Shown here one piece after another: positions 33,830 to 41,443 of a stretch of DNA of 64,000 nt. A program made the position numbers and the translations under genes. Origin of the DNA: an uncultured Flavobacteriaceae bacterium (lineage in GTDB: Bacteria; Bacteroidota; Bacteroidia; Flavobacteriales; Flavobacteriaceae); assembly GCA_947500435.1 (NCBI GenBank), contig CANMRV010000006.1, forward strand, positions 124,001 to 188,000, in the 5' to 3' direction. Every line of letters starts with the position of its first letter. Position 1 is the stretch's first letter. The notes under the pieces are model-generated. The model saw only the letters and a program-made list of their open reading frames with translations. It was not told the origin of the DNA and searched no databases.

Positions 33830-34538
33830 TTGGAATTATATAAAGATAATTGCCTTGTTATTAGTAGTCACGGGGCTTTATGCATTCTCGAATCATAGAA
33901 GTGATGTTAAGAAAATCGACGAAATAAATATCGAATTCGTTGGTAGTCAGAACCTTTACATAACTGAAGCTATGGTTAATAAATTGTTAATACAAAATTA
34001 CGGTAGCTTCAAAAATGTGCACAAAGAAAAATTAGTTTTGAATAAGATCGAAAAGATCATTGAGACCAATAAAATGGTCAAAAATGCGCAAGTTTATCTG
34101 ACCATTGATGGTGAACTTGAAGCAAGAATTGAGCAGCGTAAGCCAATCGGAAGAATAGAAGGAGAAAGTAAATTTTATTTGGACGAAGATGGTAAACGCA
34201 TGCCTTTATCTATGAGTCATTCGGCAAGAGTGCCCATTATTACGGGTAAAGTTACAGGTAAAAGTTTAGAGGATGTCTATGAAATTTTGAAGTATATCAA
34301 TGAGGATCAGTTCCTTAGAAAAAATGTAATCGGTATTCATGTTGAGGATGTGGATAAGTATCAACTACGTTTTCGAATGGAGCAGTTTACGGTTCATTTA
34401 GGAGGAATTGATGGTTTGGAAGAAAAGTTTAACAATTTCAAAGCTTTTTACACCAAAGCGAACAGAGATAAAACTTTAGACAATTATAACGTCGTCAGCT
34501 TAGAATTCAACAACCAAGTAGTGTGCACTAAAATATAA
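33819..34538 (+). CDS. ftsQ: cell division protein FtsQ
   Basis: A 239-residue bitopic protein: a short cytosolic N-terminus, one membrane span (about 6-22, YIKIIALLLVVTGLYAF) and a periplasmic POTRA-like domain (INIEFVGSQNLYITEAMVNKLL) followed by a beta-domain. FtsQ bridges FtsL-type proteins and later divisome members. The ATG at 33819 is preferred over a GTG at 33807. Divergent from E. coli FtsQ, but position and topology are decisive. Confidence 0.88.
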   Translation: MRINWNYIKIIALLLVVTGLYAFSNHRSDVKKIDEINIEFVGSQNLYITEAMVNKLLIQNYGSFKNVHKEKLVLNKIEKIIETNKMVKNAQVYLTIDGELEARIEQRKPIGRIEGESKFYLDEDGKRMPLSMSHSARVPIITGKVTGKSLEDVYEILKYINEDQFLRKNVIGIHVEDVDKYQLRFRMEQFTVHLGGIDGLEEKFNNFKAFYTKANRDKTLDNYNVVSLEFNNQVVCTKI

Positions 34539-34547
34539 ATCAATCAA

Positions 34548-35879
34548 ATGGAACAGGGAAAATATTCAGTCGGTCTTGACATAGGAACAACCAAAATCGT
34601 CGCCATCATCGGTAAGGAAAATGAGTATGGCAAAATTGAGGTTTTGGGTATTGGTAAATCTAAAAGTTTAGGAGTTCACCGTGGCGTGGTGAATAATATC
34701 ACCCAAACGATTAAGTCTATTCAGCAAGCTGTTGAAGAAGCAGAGGTAAATTCGGGTTTAAAGATTGGTTCTGTTGTGGTTGGTATTGCCGGGCAACATA
34801 TAAGAAGCTTGCACCACAGTGATTATATCACAAGAGCCGATTCGGAGGAAGTTATCAATGAAGATGATTTAGACAAGTTGTGTAATCAGGTGTATAAGTT
34901 GGTTATGCTTCCCGGGGAAGAAATTATCCACGTTTTACCACAAGAATATAAAGTTGATGGACAAGCAGAAATCAAACAACCCATAGGAATGTATGGTGGA
35001 CGTTTGGAAGCTAATTTTCATGTTGTGGTGGGTCAGGTATCCTCTATCAAAAATGTAGCTCGCTGTATCAAGAGTGCTGGATTGGATTTAGGAAATATCA
35101 CTCTAGAGCCTTTAGCATCTTCGGAGGCGGTTTTAAGTCAGGAAGAGAAAGAAGCTGGTGTTGCCTTGATTGATATAGGAGGCGGTACTACGGATTTGGC
35201 AATTTTCAAAGACGGAATCATCAGACATACCGCAGTTATTCCTTTTGGTGGGGGTGTGATTACAGAAGACATCAAAGAAGGATGTTCCATCATTGAAAAG
35301 CAAGCTGAACTTTTAAAAATGAAGTTTGGTTCTGCTTGGCCGGGAGAGAATAAGGACAATGAGATTGTTTCAATTCCGGGTTTACGAGGTAGAGAGCCGA
35401 AGGAAATCACTTTGAAGAATCTTTCAAAGATTATACATGCAAGGGTTGTAGAGATAATCGAGCAAGTATATGTTGAGATTAAAAACTACGGTCACGAAGA
35501 ACAGAAGAAAAAGTTGATAGCAGGTATTGTGCTAACAGGTGGCGGTAGTCAATTAAAGCACCTAAAGCAGTTGGTGGAATATATCACTGGAATGGATACA
35601 CGTATCGGTTATCCGAATGAGCATTTGGCAGGGGATTCCGATGAGGCGGTTGCAAGCCCATTGTATGCAACGGCAGTTGGTCTTTTAATGAACGCTATTC
35701 GAAATGAAGGTAAGGAGCAAACTGCTGAGGAAGAAGAAATGGAATTTGCCGAAGAAGAAGCAGTGCTTGCAGGTCATGAAGGTGAAACTCAAACGGCATC
35801 CAAAGTTAGAAAAGAACGTAAATCAGTATTTGATAAATGGTCTGAAAAGTTGAAAGACTTTTTGGATAACGCAGAATAA
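34548..35879 (+). CDS. ftsA: cell division actin-like ATPase FtsA
   Basis: FtsA tethers FtsZ to the membrane. The 443-residue protein has the actin-fold phosphate loops LDIGTTKIVAIIG (about 10-22) and LIDIGGGTTDLAIF (about 207-220), the adenosine motif VLTGGGSQL and the 1C subdomain between. The C-terminus ends in an amphipathic helix (VFDKWSEKLKDFLDNAE) that should bind the membrane. An acidic linker (about 385-415) precedes it. Ten bases separate it from ftsQ. Confidence 0.95.
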   Translation: MEQGKYSVGLDIGTTKIVAIIGKENEYGKIEVLGIGKSKSLGVHRGVVNNITQTIKSIQQAVEEAEVNSGLKIGSVVVGIAGQHIRSLHHSDYITRADSEEVINEDDLDKLCNQVYKLVMLPGEEIIHVLPQEYKVDGQAEIKQPIGMYGGRLEANFHVVVGQVSSIKNVARCIKSAGLDLGNITLEPLASSEAVLSQEEKEAGVALIDIGGGTTDLAIFKDGIIRHTAVIPFGGGVITEDIKEGCSIIEKQAELLKMKFGSAWPGENKDNEIVSIPGLRGREPKEITLKNLSKIIHARVVEIIEQVYVEIKNYGHEEQKKKLIAGIVLTGGGSQLKHLKQLVEYITGMDTRIGYPNEHLAGDSDEAVASPLYATAVGLLMNAIRNEGKEQTAEEEEMEFAEEEAVLAGHEGETQTASKVRKERKSVFDKWSEKLKDFLDNAE

Positions 35880-35930
35880 AGATCCCATAGTAATAAAAGA
35901 ATTCATCCATAAACCAGTAATACAAATAGT

Positions 35931-37856
35931 ATGAGCAACAACACGGAATTTGAAGGAATAGCTTTCGATTTGCCCAAAAATCAAAGCAACGTAATAAAGG
36001 TCATCGGAGTAGGTGGTGGTGGTAGTAATGCCATCAATCACATGTTTCAGGCAGGAATCAACGGAGTTGATTTTGTAATCTTGAATACAGATTCTCAAGC
36101 ATTGACAAATAGTTCTGTACCTAATAAAATTCAGTTAGGTGTTTCCCTAACGGAAGGACTTGGTGCTGGTGCAAACCCTGAAGTGGGTGAGCAAGCCGCT
36201 ATTGAAAGTACAGAGGATATCAAAGGAATGTTGGATGTTACCACTAAGATGGTATTCATAACTGCCGGTATGGGCGGGGGAACAGGTACTGGTGCTGCTC
36301 CCGTTATCGCTAAGATGGCGAAGGAAATGGATATTTTGACCGTGGGAATCGTTACAATGCCATTTCAGTTTGAAGGAAAAATGCGATGCCAACAAGCTCA
36401 GTTGGGAATCGAAAGACTTCGAAACAATGTGGATTCGTTAATTGTAATCAATAACAACAAGCTTCGGGAAGTTTATGGAAACCTAGGTTTTAAAGCTGGA
36501 TTCTCAAAAGCGGATGAAGTCTTAGCTACAGCAGCTCGTGGAATTGCTGAAGTTATTACACATCACTACACACAAAACATCGATTTACGTGATGCTAAGA
36601 CGGTACTTTCAAATAGTGGTACTGCGATTATGGGTTCTGCTATAGCTACAGGTTCTGCAAGAGCCAATGAGGCAATAATGAAAGCTTTGGATTCTCCCCT
36701 TTTGAACGATAATAAAATTACGGGTGCTAAGAATGTATTGTTACTTATTGTTTCTGGTTCTCAAGAAATTACGATTGATGAGATTGGTGAAATCAATGAT
36801 CATATTCAAACAGAAGCTGGTCATGGTGCTAATATCATCATGGGTGTAGGTGAAGATGAGGATTTAGGTGAATCTATTGCAGTCACAGTTATCGCTACAG
36901 GTTTTAATGTGGATCAACAGGATGACATCGTCAATAGCGAAGCAAAGAAAATTATACATACCCTAGAAGAAGGTCAAAAGGCTGTTCAGGATTTGACTCC
37001 GAAAAATATTGTTCATCAATTGATTGAGGAGGAAGAGGTAGTTCAAGAGCCAGTTTTGAAGCATACCCTAACGGATGATTTAGATGAATACGACTTGATT
37101 CCGACGACGAACTACATTAGAAATTTCAATGTTTTCTATGAGGAAGTTGTTGAAGAAGTAGCTGCGGAAAATGTTTCGGAAGATGATTTTATCATTATTG
37201 ATTCAAGTAATTTACATGATATTGATGTTGTTGACCCTGAGATAGTTTCTAGCAAGGAAGTTGAAGAAGACCAGTTCGCTATGAGTTTTGAATTGCCAAT
37301 CGTAACTTCTAATGAGGAGGAAAAAGAAGAAGAGAATGTGATTATGTTCGACCTATCTGAAGATGTTAGCGAGATGGATGTAAATGACCATATCGAGGTT
37401 ATTCCTGTTTTGGAGTATAATAAGGAAGGGGAAACACGCTACAGTTTGGACGATTATATGGAATTGGAAAATCAACTTACTGGAGCTAAATCAAAAGCTG
37501 AGGAATTTGAGCCAAAGATTGTAGAAGACGAATTGGTTTTTGAAAAAAGAACGGTTGCTGAAGAAACAAGCGAGGTTAAAACTGAAATCGACCCAATGGA
37601 AACTCCTCTTGAAGAATTACTAAAGGAGAGAGCAGACGAAAGAAGAAGAAAGCTAAAGGATTTCAACTATAAGTTTCAAAACAGTCTGAGTAATATTGAC
37701 GAAATAGAAAAAGAACCTGCCTACAAGCGTCAGGGTGTTGATTTAGATAATACACCTGCCGAAAAAAAGGTATCCCGAACGACATTGAGTGAAGACAGCA
37801 ACGATGAGATTCAATTGCGTTCGAATAACTCTTTCCTACATGACAATGTAGACTAA
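35931..37856 (+). CDS. ftsZ: cell division tubulin homologue FtsZ, long C-terminal linker
   Basis: FtsZ forms the Z ring. The GTPase core occupies about residues 1-330: GVGGGGSNAINHM, NTDSQAL, the tubulin signature GGGTGTGAAP and T7-loop NIDLRD. Residues from about 335 to 600 form an unusually long acidic linker (many EE, DD and EEV clusters), and the protein ends SNNSFLHDNVD in place of the proteobacterial DIPAFLRRQ-type tail. At 641 residues it is far longer than the 383 of E. coli; length near 640 is known for flavobacteria. A terminator follows. Confidence 0.95.
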   Translation: MSNNTEFEGIAFDLPKNQSNVIKVIGVGGGGSNAINHMFQAGINGVDFVILNTDSQALTNSSVPNKIQLGVSLTEGLGAGANPEVGEQAAIESTEDIKGMLDVTTKMVFITAGMGGGTGTGAAPVIAKMAKEMDILTVGIVTMPFQFEGKMRCQQAQLGIERLRNNVDSLIVINNNKLREVYGNLGFKAGFSKADEVLATAARGIAEVITHHYTQNIDLRDAKTVLSNSGTAIMGSAIATGSARANEAIMKALDSPLLNDNKITGAKNVLLLIVSGSQEITIDEIGEINDHIQTEAGHGANIIMGVGEDEDLGESIAVTVIATGFNVDQQDDIVNSEAKKIIHTLEEGQKAVQDLTPKNIVHQLIEEEEVVQEPVLKHTLTDDLDEYDLIPTTNYIRNFNVFYEEVVEEVAAENVSEDDFIIIDSSNLHDIDVVDPEIVSSKEVEEDQFAMSFELPIVTSNEEEKEEENVIMFDLSEDVSEMDVNDHIEVIPVLEYNKEGETRYSLDDYMELENQLTGAKSKAEEFEPKIVEDELVFEKRTVAEETSEVKTEIDPMETPLEELLKERADERRRKLKDFNYKFQNSLSNIDEIEKEPAYKRQGVDLDNTPAEKKVSRTTLSEDSNDEIQLRSNNSFLHDNVD

Positions 37857-37882
37857 CTCAACTAGTACCCACTCCACTACTT

Positions 37883-37920
37883 AAACCCGGAAGTAAGTTT
37901 TACTTTCGGGTTTATTTTTT
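37883..37920 (+). terminator. terminator of the dcw cluster
   Basis: AAACCCG-N-AAGT (37883-37894) pairs with ACTT-N-CGGGTTT around a short loop, followed by ATTTTTT. Confidence 0.8.
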
Positions 37921-37950
37921 ATCTTCGCAGTCTTAAAAAACAGCAAAATC

Positions 37951-38400
37951 ATGAGCTTACAACAGCAAGTAATGGAAAAGATGAAGGAAGCAATGAAAGC
38001 GAAAGATAAGGTTGCTTTAGAATCGTTGCGTGCAATCAAATCCGCTTTGTTGTTGGCAAGCACTGAATCGGGTTCTGATGGTGAAATGAGCGAGCAGGCT
38101 GAGATTCAGTTAGTGCAGAAGTTGGTAAAGCAACGTAAGGATAGTGCCACTATTTTTATCGAGCAAGGAAGACAAGATTTAGCCGATCCTGAATTAGCTC
38201 AAATCGCAGTTATCGAGCAGTTTTTACCAGAACAGATGTCAGAAGAAGAAGTTGAAAAAGTAGTGGTTGAAACCATAGCTTCAACGGGCGCAGAAGGCAT
38301 GAAAGACATGGGTAAAGTAATGGGAATCATTTCCAAAAAATTAGCTGGACAAGCAGATGGAAAGACGATTTCGACTATTGTTAAAAGTAAATTGATGTAA
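37951..38400 (+). CDS. GatB/YqeY-domain protein
   Basis: The 149-residue all-helical protein matches the YqeY family, related to the tail domain of the amidotransferase subunit GatB (MKAKDKVALESLRAIKSAL near the start, IEQFLPEQMSEEEVE in the middle, MGKVMGIISKKLAGQADG near the end). It may bind tRNA; its function is not established. It lies between the ftsZ terminator and tRNA-Arg, only 6 bases before the tRNA, so the two are probably transcribed together. Confidence 0.9.
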   Translation: MSLQQQVMEKMKEAMKAKDKVALESLRAIKSALLLASTESGSDGEMSEQAEIQLVQKLVKQRKDSATIFIEQGRQDLADPELAQIAVIEQFLPEQMSEEEVEKVVVETIASTGAEGMKDMGKVMGIISKKLAGQADGKTISTIVKSKLM

Positions 38401-38406
38401 TAAAAC

Positions 38407-38480
38407 GGCCGCGTGGCGCAACTGAATAGCGCATCAGATTTCGGCTCTGAGGGTTGGGGGTTTGAATCCCTTCGCGGTCA
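38407..38480 (+). tRNA. tRNA-Arg (anticodon TCG)
   Basis: A full cloverleaf can be drawn: acceptor stem GGCCGCG/CGCGGTC with one G-T pair, D stem GCGC/GCGC, anticodon stem TCAGA/TCTGA with loop TTTCGGC (anticodon TCG, reading CGN/CGA), a five-base variable loop, and T stem GGGGG/CCCTT with loop TTTGAAT. Discriminator base A at 38480; CCA is not encoded. It lies 6 bases after the YqeY gene with its own terminator downstream. Confidence 0.95.
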
Positions 38481-38481
38481 C

Positions 38482-38512
38482 AAAAAGGTCTTGCTTAGCA
38501 AGACCTTTTTTT
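38482..38512 (+). terminator. terminator of the yqeY/tRNA-Arg unit
   Basis: AAAAAGGTCTTGC and GCAAGACCTTTTT form a 13-base stem with a three-base loop and a T run, starting 2 bases after the tRNA. Confidence 0.88.
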
Positions 38513-38584
38513 AATTTCAAGTATATTTTCTACGTTAATAATTTGAGAAGCCGGTATGATTTCACTCAATTTTTTAATTTTAAT

Positions 38585-38766
38585 GTCCTCCCCTGCCAAG
38601 GGGAGGTGGCGACAGCCGGAGGGGTAGACGGGAGTATGAAAAGAAGCACTGAAACCAATGTAGGGTAAGAGGTATTTCACAAGTTTATTAGCAAGCTGTT
38701 TTAGATTCGTGTTTCTAGGCCCAACCCCTCCGTCCAGCGGGCACCTCCCCTTGGCAGGGGAGGACC
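38585..38766. repeat. REPIN/MITE-like palindromic element, copy 1
   Basis: Two inverted arms bound a 182-base element. The first 24 bases of the left arm (GTCCTCCCCTGCCAAGGGGA and GGTG) are repeated exactly, inverted, at the right end (38743-38766). Each arm is itself a hairpin (CCTCCCC/GGGGAGG). Left inner half is type 1 (GGCGACAGCCGGAGGGG), right inner half type 2 (GCCCGCTGGACGGAGGGG). The spacer holds a segment (about 38678-38720, with GCTGTTTTAGATTCGTGTTT) also present in the copy at 43492. No reading frame fits it. It lies between two converging transcription units. Confidence 0.85.
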
Positions 38767-38791
38767 AAATATGACTCATTTTTTGTTATAG

Positions 38792-38820
38792 AAAAAGCCT
38801 CCTATTTCCAGGAGGCTTTT
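38792..38820 (-). terminator. terminator downstream of the PorP/SprF remnant
   Basis: AAAAAGCCTCC (38792-38802) pairs with GGAGGCTTTT (38811-38820); on the minus strand it ends in five T residues, 69 bases past the stop at 38889. It may stop the + strand too. Confidence 0.7.
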
Positions 38821-38888
38821 AACCAAATTTACTAACAACCAAATCTGCCCTTTTACCATCCTACTGGCAAAAGGGTAACATTCTAATC

Positions 38889-39467
38889 TTACAATTTCAA
38901 TTTTATAAATACTTCGTGCGTTCCTTGTGATGCGGCTTGCACGGGACTGTCATAGGCGGATTCATAGGCGTAGCCTAGATCTACCCATTCAGCGGCATTG
39001 AAGAGGAATAGTCCCCCGAAGCCTTCATCCAGTCTGTAGAGTCCCCCAAGTTCGATACGGTCTTTGATTCTAAAAGCGGCCGTAAAGTTTAGTGATAGGG
39101 GAGCGTCTTGTACATATTGTAGCATCGTAGACGGTTTGAAAATAAAATTTTCGCTGATAGCAAAGTCATAGCCTCCGGCAAGGTAGATGTGCGTTCTGCT
39201 CTGTCCCAATCTTGCTACGCCGTCACCTTGTTCCAAACGATCCGTGGTGAGGAAGTTGGGAATGGAAAGGGCTAAAAAGTAGCTTTCCCCTTTGATATAG
39301 GCTCCCGCGCCAACGGTAGGTATAAACCCTCCATTGATACCTGACAGGGAAGGGTCGGACATGATATCGAAAGTTACCAGTCCATCGGTATTTACGTTAT
39401 AGGAAGTTGTCTGCCTAATCTGAAAGACGCTTGATTTCCAAAATCTTTCCTTCATTAAACATATCAT
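38889..39467 (-). pseudogene. PorP/SprF-family type IX secretion protein, 5'-truncated
   Basis: Residues from about 18 onward match the C-terminal two thirds of PorP/SprF proteins: YNVNTDGLVTFDIMSDPSLSG, GAYIKGESYFLALSIPNFL, FKPSTMLQYVQDAPLSLNF, FRIKDRIELGGLYRLDEGF and an end QGTHEVFIKLKL. The family is an outer-membrane barrel of roughly 300 residues with a signal peptide; here the signal peptide and about the first 120 residues are missing. The frame upstream of about 39418 is merely the end of the neighbouring gene read out of phase. So this is a fragment left by a deletion and very probably inactive. A terminator follows it. Confidence 0.75.
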
Positions 39468-40026
39468 TGATTTTTTGACGTTCGAAGGCTATTGTATTTT
39501 TCTTGTAGTTTTCAGCTTTGTTAATCCAGTTTAGTCGGGCGGGGTTATCTACGTTATATCTGTTTAAATAAACATATATACTGTCTGCACTGGCTTTGAT
39601 TAATTTCATGGTGGAGTAGTCCGTTTCATTTATTTGATATTCATAGACATCGCCTTTATTGGGAGAAGCGAGGTACTCCAATTCTTTTTGATTTGATTTT
39701 TTATGTGCTAGGGAAAATGCCAAGATTAAACCAAGAAGTAATAGGCTCCCAGATATCTGCCATGAGGGGCCTTTGACTTCATTTTTCACCAATAAATATT
39801 GATGTTTTATCAATTCAGGCATTGCTTCTTCCTCTAGTTCTTTTTTACAGTTTTGGCAGAAGGCATTTCCTATTTTTCCCATGGGAAATATGGGTATGCC
39901 AAAAAGATGTATTTGCTTTTGAAAAACATTTAAAACAATATTGTCATAGTTGTCGCAACCCAAACAATATCTATCCTGGGCTTTTACCGATGTCAGGTGA
40001 GTGGATTTTGTGCCGAAAAGTCTCAT
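39415..40026 (-). CDS. zinc-ribbon membrane protein, unknown function
   Basis: The 203-residue protein starts with MRLFGTKSTHL and has two CxxC pairs (Cys21/Cys24 and Cys57/Cys60) forming a zinc ribbon, with HLFGIPIFPMGK between them. One membrane span follows (about 91-107) and then a domain of about 95 residues probably on the other side of the membrane. I recall the N-terminal ribbon as a widespread Bacteroidota family; no function is known. Its last codons overlap the joint with the PorP/SprF fragment, so its own C-terminus may have been altered by the same deletion. Confidence 0.68.
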   Translation of the reverse strand: MRLFGTKSTHLTSVKAQDRYCLGCDNYDNIVLNVFQKQIHLFGIPIFPMGKIGNAFCQNCKKELEEEAMPELIKHQYLLVKNEVKGPSWQISGSLLLLGLILAFSLAHKKSNQKELEYLASPNKGDVYEYQINETDYSTMKLIKASADSIYVYLNRYNVDNPARLNWINKAENYKKNTIAFERQKINDMFNEGKILEIKRLSD

Positions 40027-40064
40027 GATTTTTGGTTTTGGGGTTACTTAGATAAAAACTGGAA

Positions 40065-40469
40065 TTAGAGTCCGGCTAGGGTATCATCGGCGATACTTTT
40101 GTAGTCTTGGTCATCAACAAAAAACCCGTCGACCACTTCGCGAATATGTACCTCTTTTAGTGTAGAGTTTGCCGTTTTGTATTCGGGTTGTATCAGCTCT
40201 TTGGCTGAAAAAGTTTCGCAATATACTTGCTCACCTTTTCCATTGACTACTTGAAAGGTTGCCTTGCTTTCCAAAATGGTTTTCCCTGAAAGGGTGAGGT
40301 AAACAAAATCATTTTGACCCGCCCTTGAAAAGGGTTTGATGGCCGAGCTTTGGAGTAAGACGGCGGACTTTAACTTTGATTCTTGTCTCGGAATTTCCGT
40401 TGTTTTTTTATCATCACTACAAGAGATAAAAAAAACGGCAGTTGCGAATAAAAGGGCTTTTAGTTTCAT
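40065..40469 (-). CDS. small lipoprotein, unknown function
   Basis: A 134-residue product with lipoprotein signal (MKLKALLFATAVFFISCSDD, Cys17). The mature part has a beta-like region (DFVYLTLSGKTILESKATFQVV) and a C-terminal acidic stretch. No family was recognised. It lies 38 bases upstream of the zinc-ribbon membrane protein gene and could share a transcript with it. Confidence 0.6.
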   Translation of the reverse strand: MKLKALLFATAVFFISCSDDKKTTEIPRQESKLKSAVLLQSSAIKPFSRAGQNDFVYLTLSGKTILESKATFQVVNGKGEQVYCETFSAKELIQPEYKTANSTLKEVHIREVVDGFFVDDQDYKSIADDTLAGL

Positions 40470-40560
40470 AGTTGTATCGTTTTATTGTTTGATACAAAGA
40501 TGAAGGAAAGACGAGGGTAGGAGTAGGCTTAAAAAAGTGAAATTGGGCTAGCTGTTTTCA

Positions 40561-40679
40561 GGGATGGGGTAACGAGAGCTATGGGTGATGAGTAACCTGG
40601 GTAGGATGGTTCAAGATTTGTGTACCTAGGGTAACCACCCCGCCCTGCGGGCACCCCTCCTTGAAAAAGGAGGGGACCT
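40561..40679. repeat. REPIN/MITE-like element, copy 3 (one arm)
   Basis: The right arm at 40636-40678 is a type 2 arm (CGGGCACCCCTCC, then a CCTCCTT/AAGGAGG hairpin and GGGGACC). Inside it, AGATTTGTGT (40614-40623) matches the spacer of the copies at 38585 and 43492, and CGAGAGCTATGGG (about 40573-40585) matches, inverted, a segment of the 43492 copy. A left arm is not visible. The element ends 2 bases from a stop codon. Confidence 0.65.
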
Positions 40680-40681
40680 AT

Positions 40682-41434
40682 TTAATTTTTATACGCTTTG
40701 AACGCTTCTGATAAGAAAAGTGCGGCTGTTTTTTGGTCTACCCCAGTTGCTGGTAGAACTGCGCCTTTGAATCCTTCATTATTCCATTTACCTAAGGTTA
40801 GCATATTGAGATCAATGGTGTCTACGGAGTCATGACCTTGGTAACCGCTTACATAAAAATAATGGTCGTTAACTAGGGAATCAGGGATAGCCATTCCAAA
40901 CCCTACGCTAGTATTTTTTTTGGTACTTAGAACAACAAAACCTCCCGTATCAAAATGATGCGGCCAAATTCGAATTACAGTATCCAAATTCATGTTGCGA
41001 ACAATTTTCTCCATTGAAGTTTGGGCAATTGTTCGAAGTCCTAGTAGATGATTTAATTCCGCTTGGTCAGGTTTATGAAAGGTGAAATCATCAGTAATTT
41101 TTGGATAAGGTAAATCATAATGCAGTTCATATGCATACGGCTCTTTTTCCCCAAGGGCTAGGGTTACCTCGCTCATCCATTTTACTATTTCCTTATGTGT
41201 TTTTCCGTCTAACAAAAGGCTAAATCTTGTAGTTTGTCGGGTCAGCCAAAGCAATGAAAATTGGTTGTAATCAAAGGCGATTTTATATCCTTTGTCGTTT
41301 ATAGGCCAGGTTTCTAAATACCCTTTTTCCGAATTGAAACCTAGATTCGTATGACTATCATCTTCTTTTTTTTCTAAGAAACTGATGCTTGCAGTGGCAA
41401 GGTATTGTGCGGCGATATGAACTTGATCTGTCAT
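40682..41434 (-). CDS. conserved protein of unknown function, in the Rieske-GltS operon
   Basis: A 250-residue soluble protein without signal peptide or membrane span. Conserved-looking blocks are YETWPINDKGYKIAFDYNQFSLLWL-like strands near the start, YELHYDLPYP in the middle, RIWPHHFDTGGF (two adjacent His) at about 172 and a C-terminal ATGVDQKTAALFLSEAF. No known family or catalytic set was identified; the HH-D group could be a metal or active site. It follows the Rieske-glutamate synthase gene by 9 bases on the same strand, so a role in the same process is likely. Confidence 0.7.
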   Translation of the reverse strand: MTDQVHIAAQYLATASISFLEKKEDDSHTNLGFNSEKGYLETWPINDKGYKIAFDYNQFSLLWLTRQTTRFSLLLDGKTHKEIVKWMSEVTLALGEKEPYAYELHYDLPYPKITDDFTFHKPDQAELNHLLGLRTIAQTSMEKIVRNMNLDTVIRIWPHHFDTGGFVVLSTKKNTSVGFGMAIPDSLVNDHYFYVSGYQGHDSVDTIDLNMLTLGKWNNEGFKGAVLPATGVDQKTAALFLSEAFKAYKN

Positions 41435-41443
41435 TGTCTTTTT

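Noticed and set aside
38462..38779. Short reading frames on both strands across the repeat element
   Set aside because: They consist of translated palindromic repeat and terminator sequence; no coding signal.
40636..40678. Repeat arm read as an ordinary terminator
   Set aside because: The hairpin lacks a T run on either strand and its sequence matches the repeat family at 38585 and 43492.
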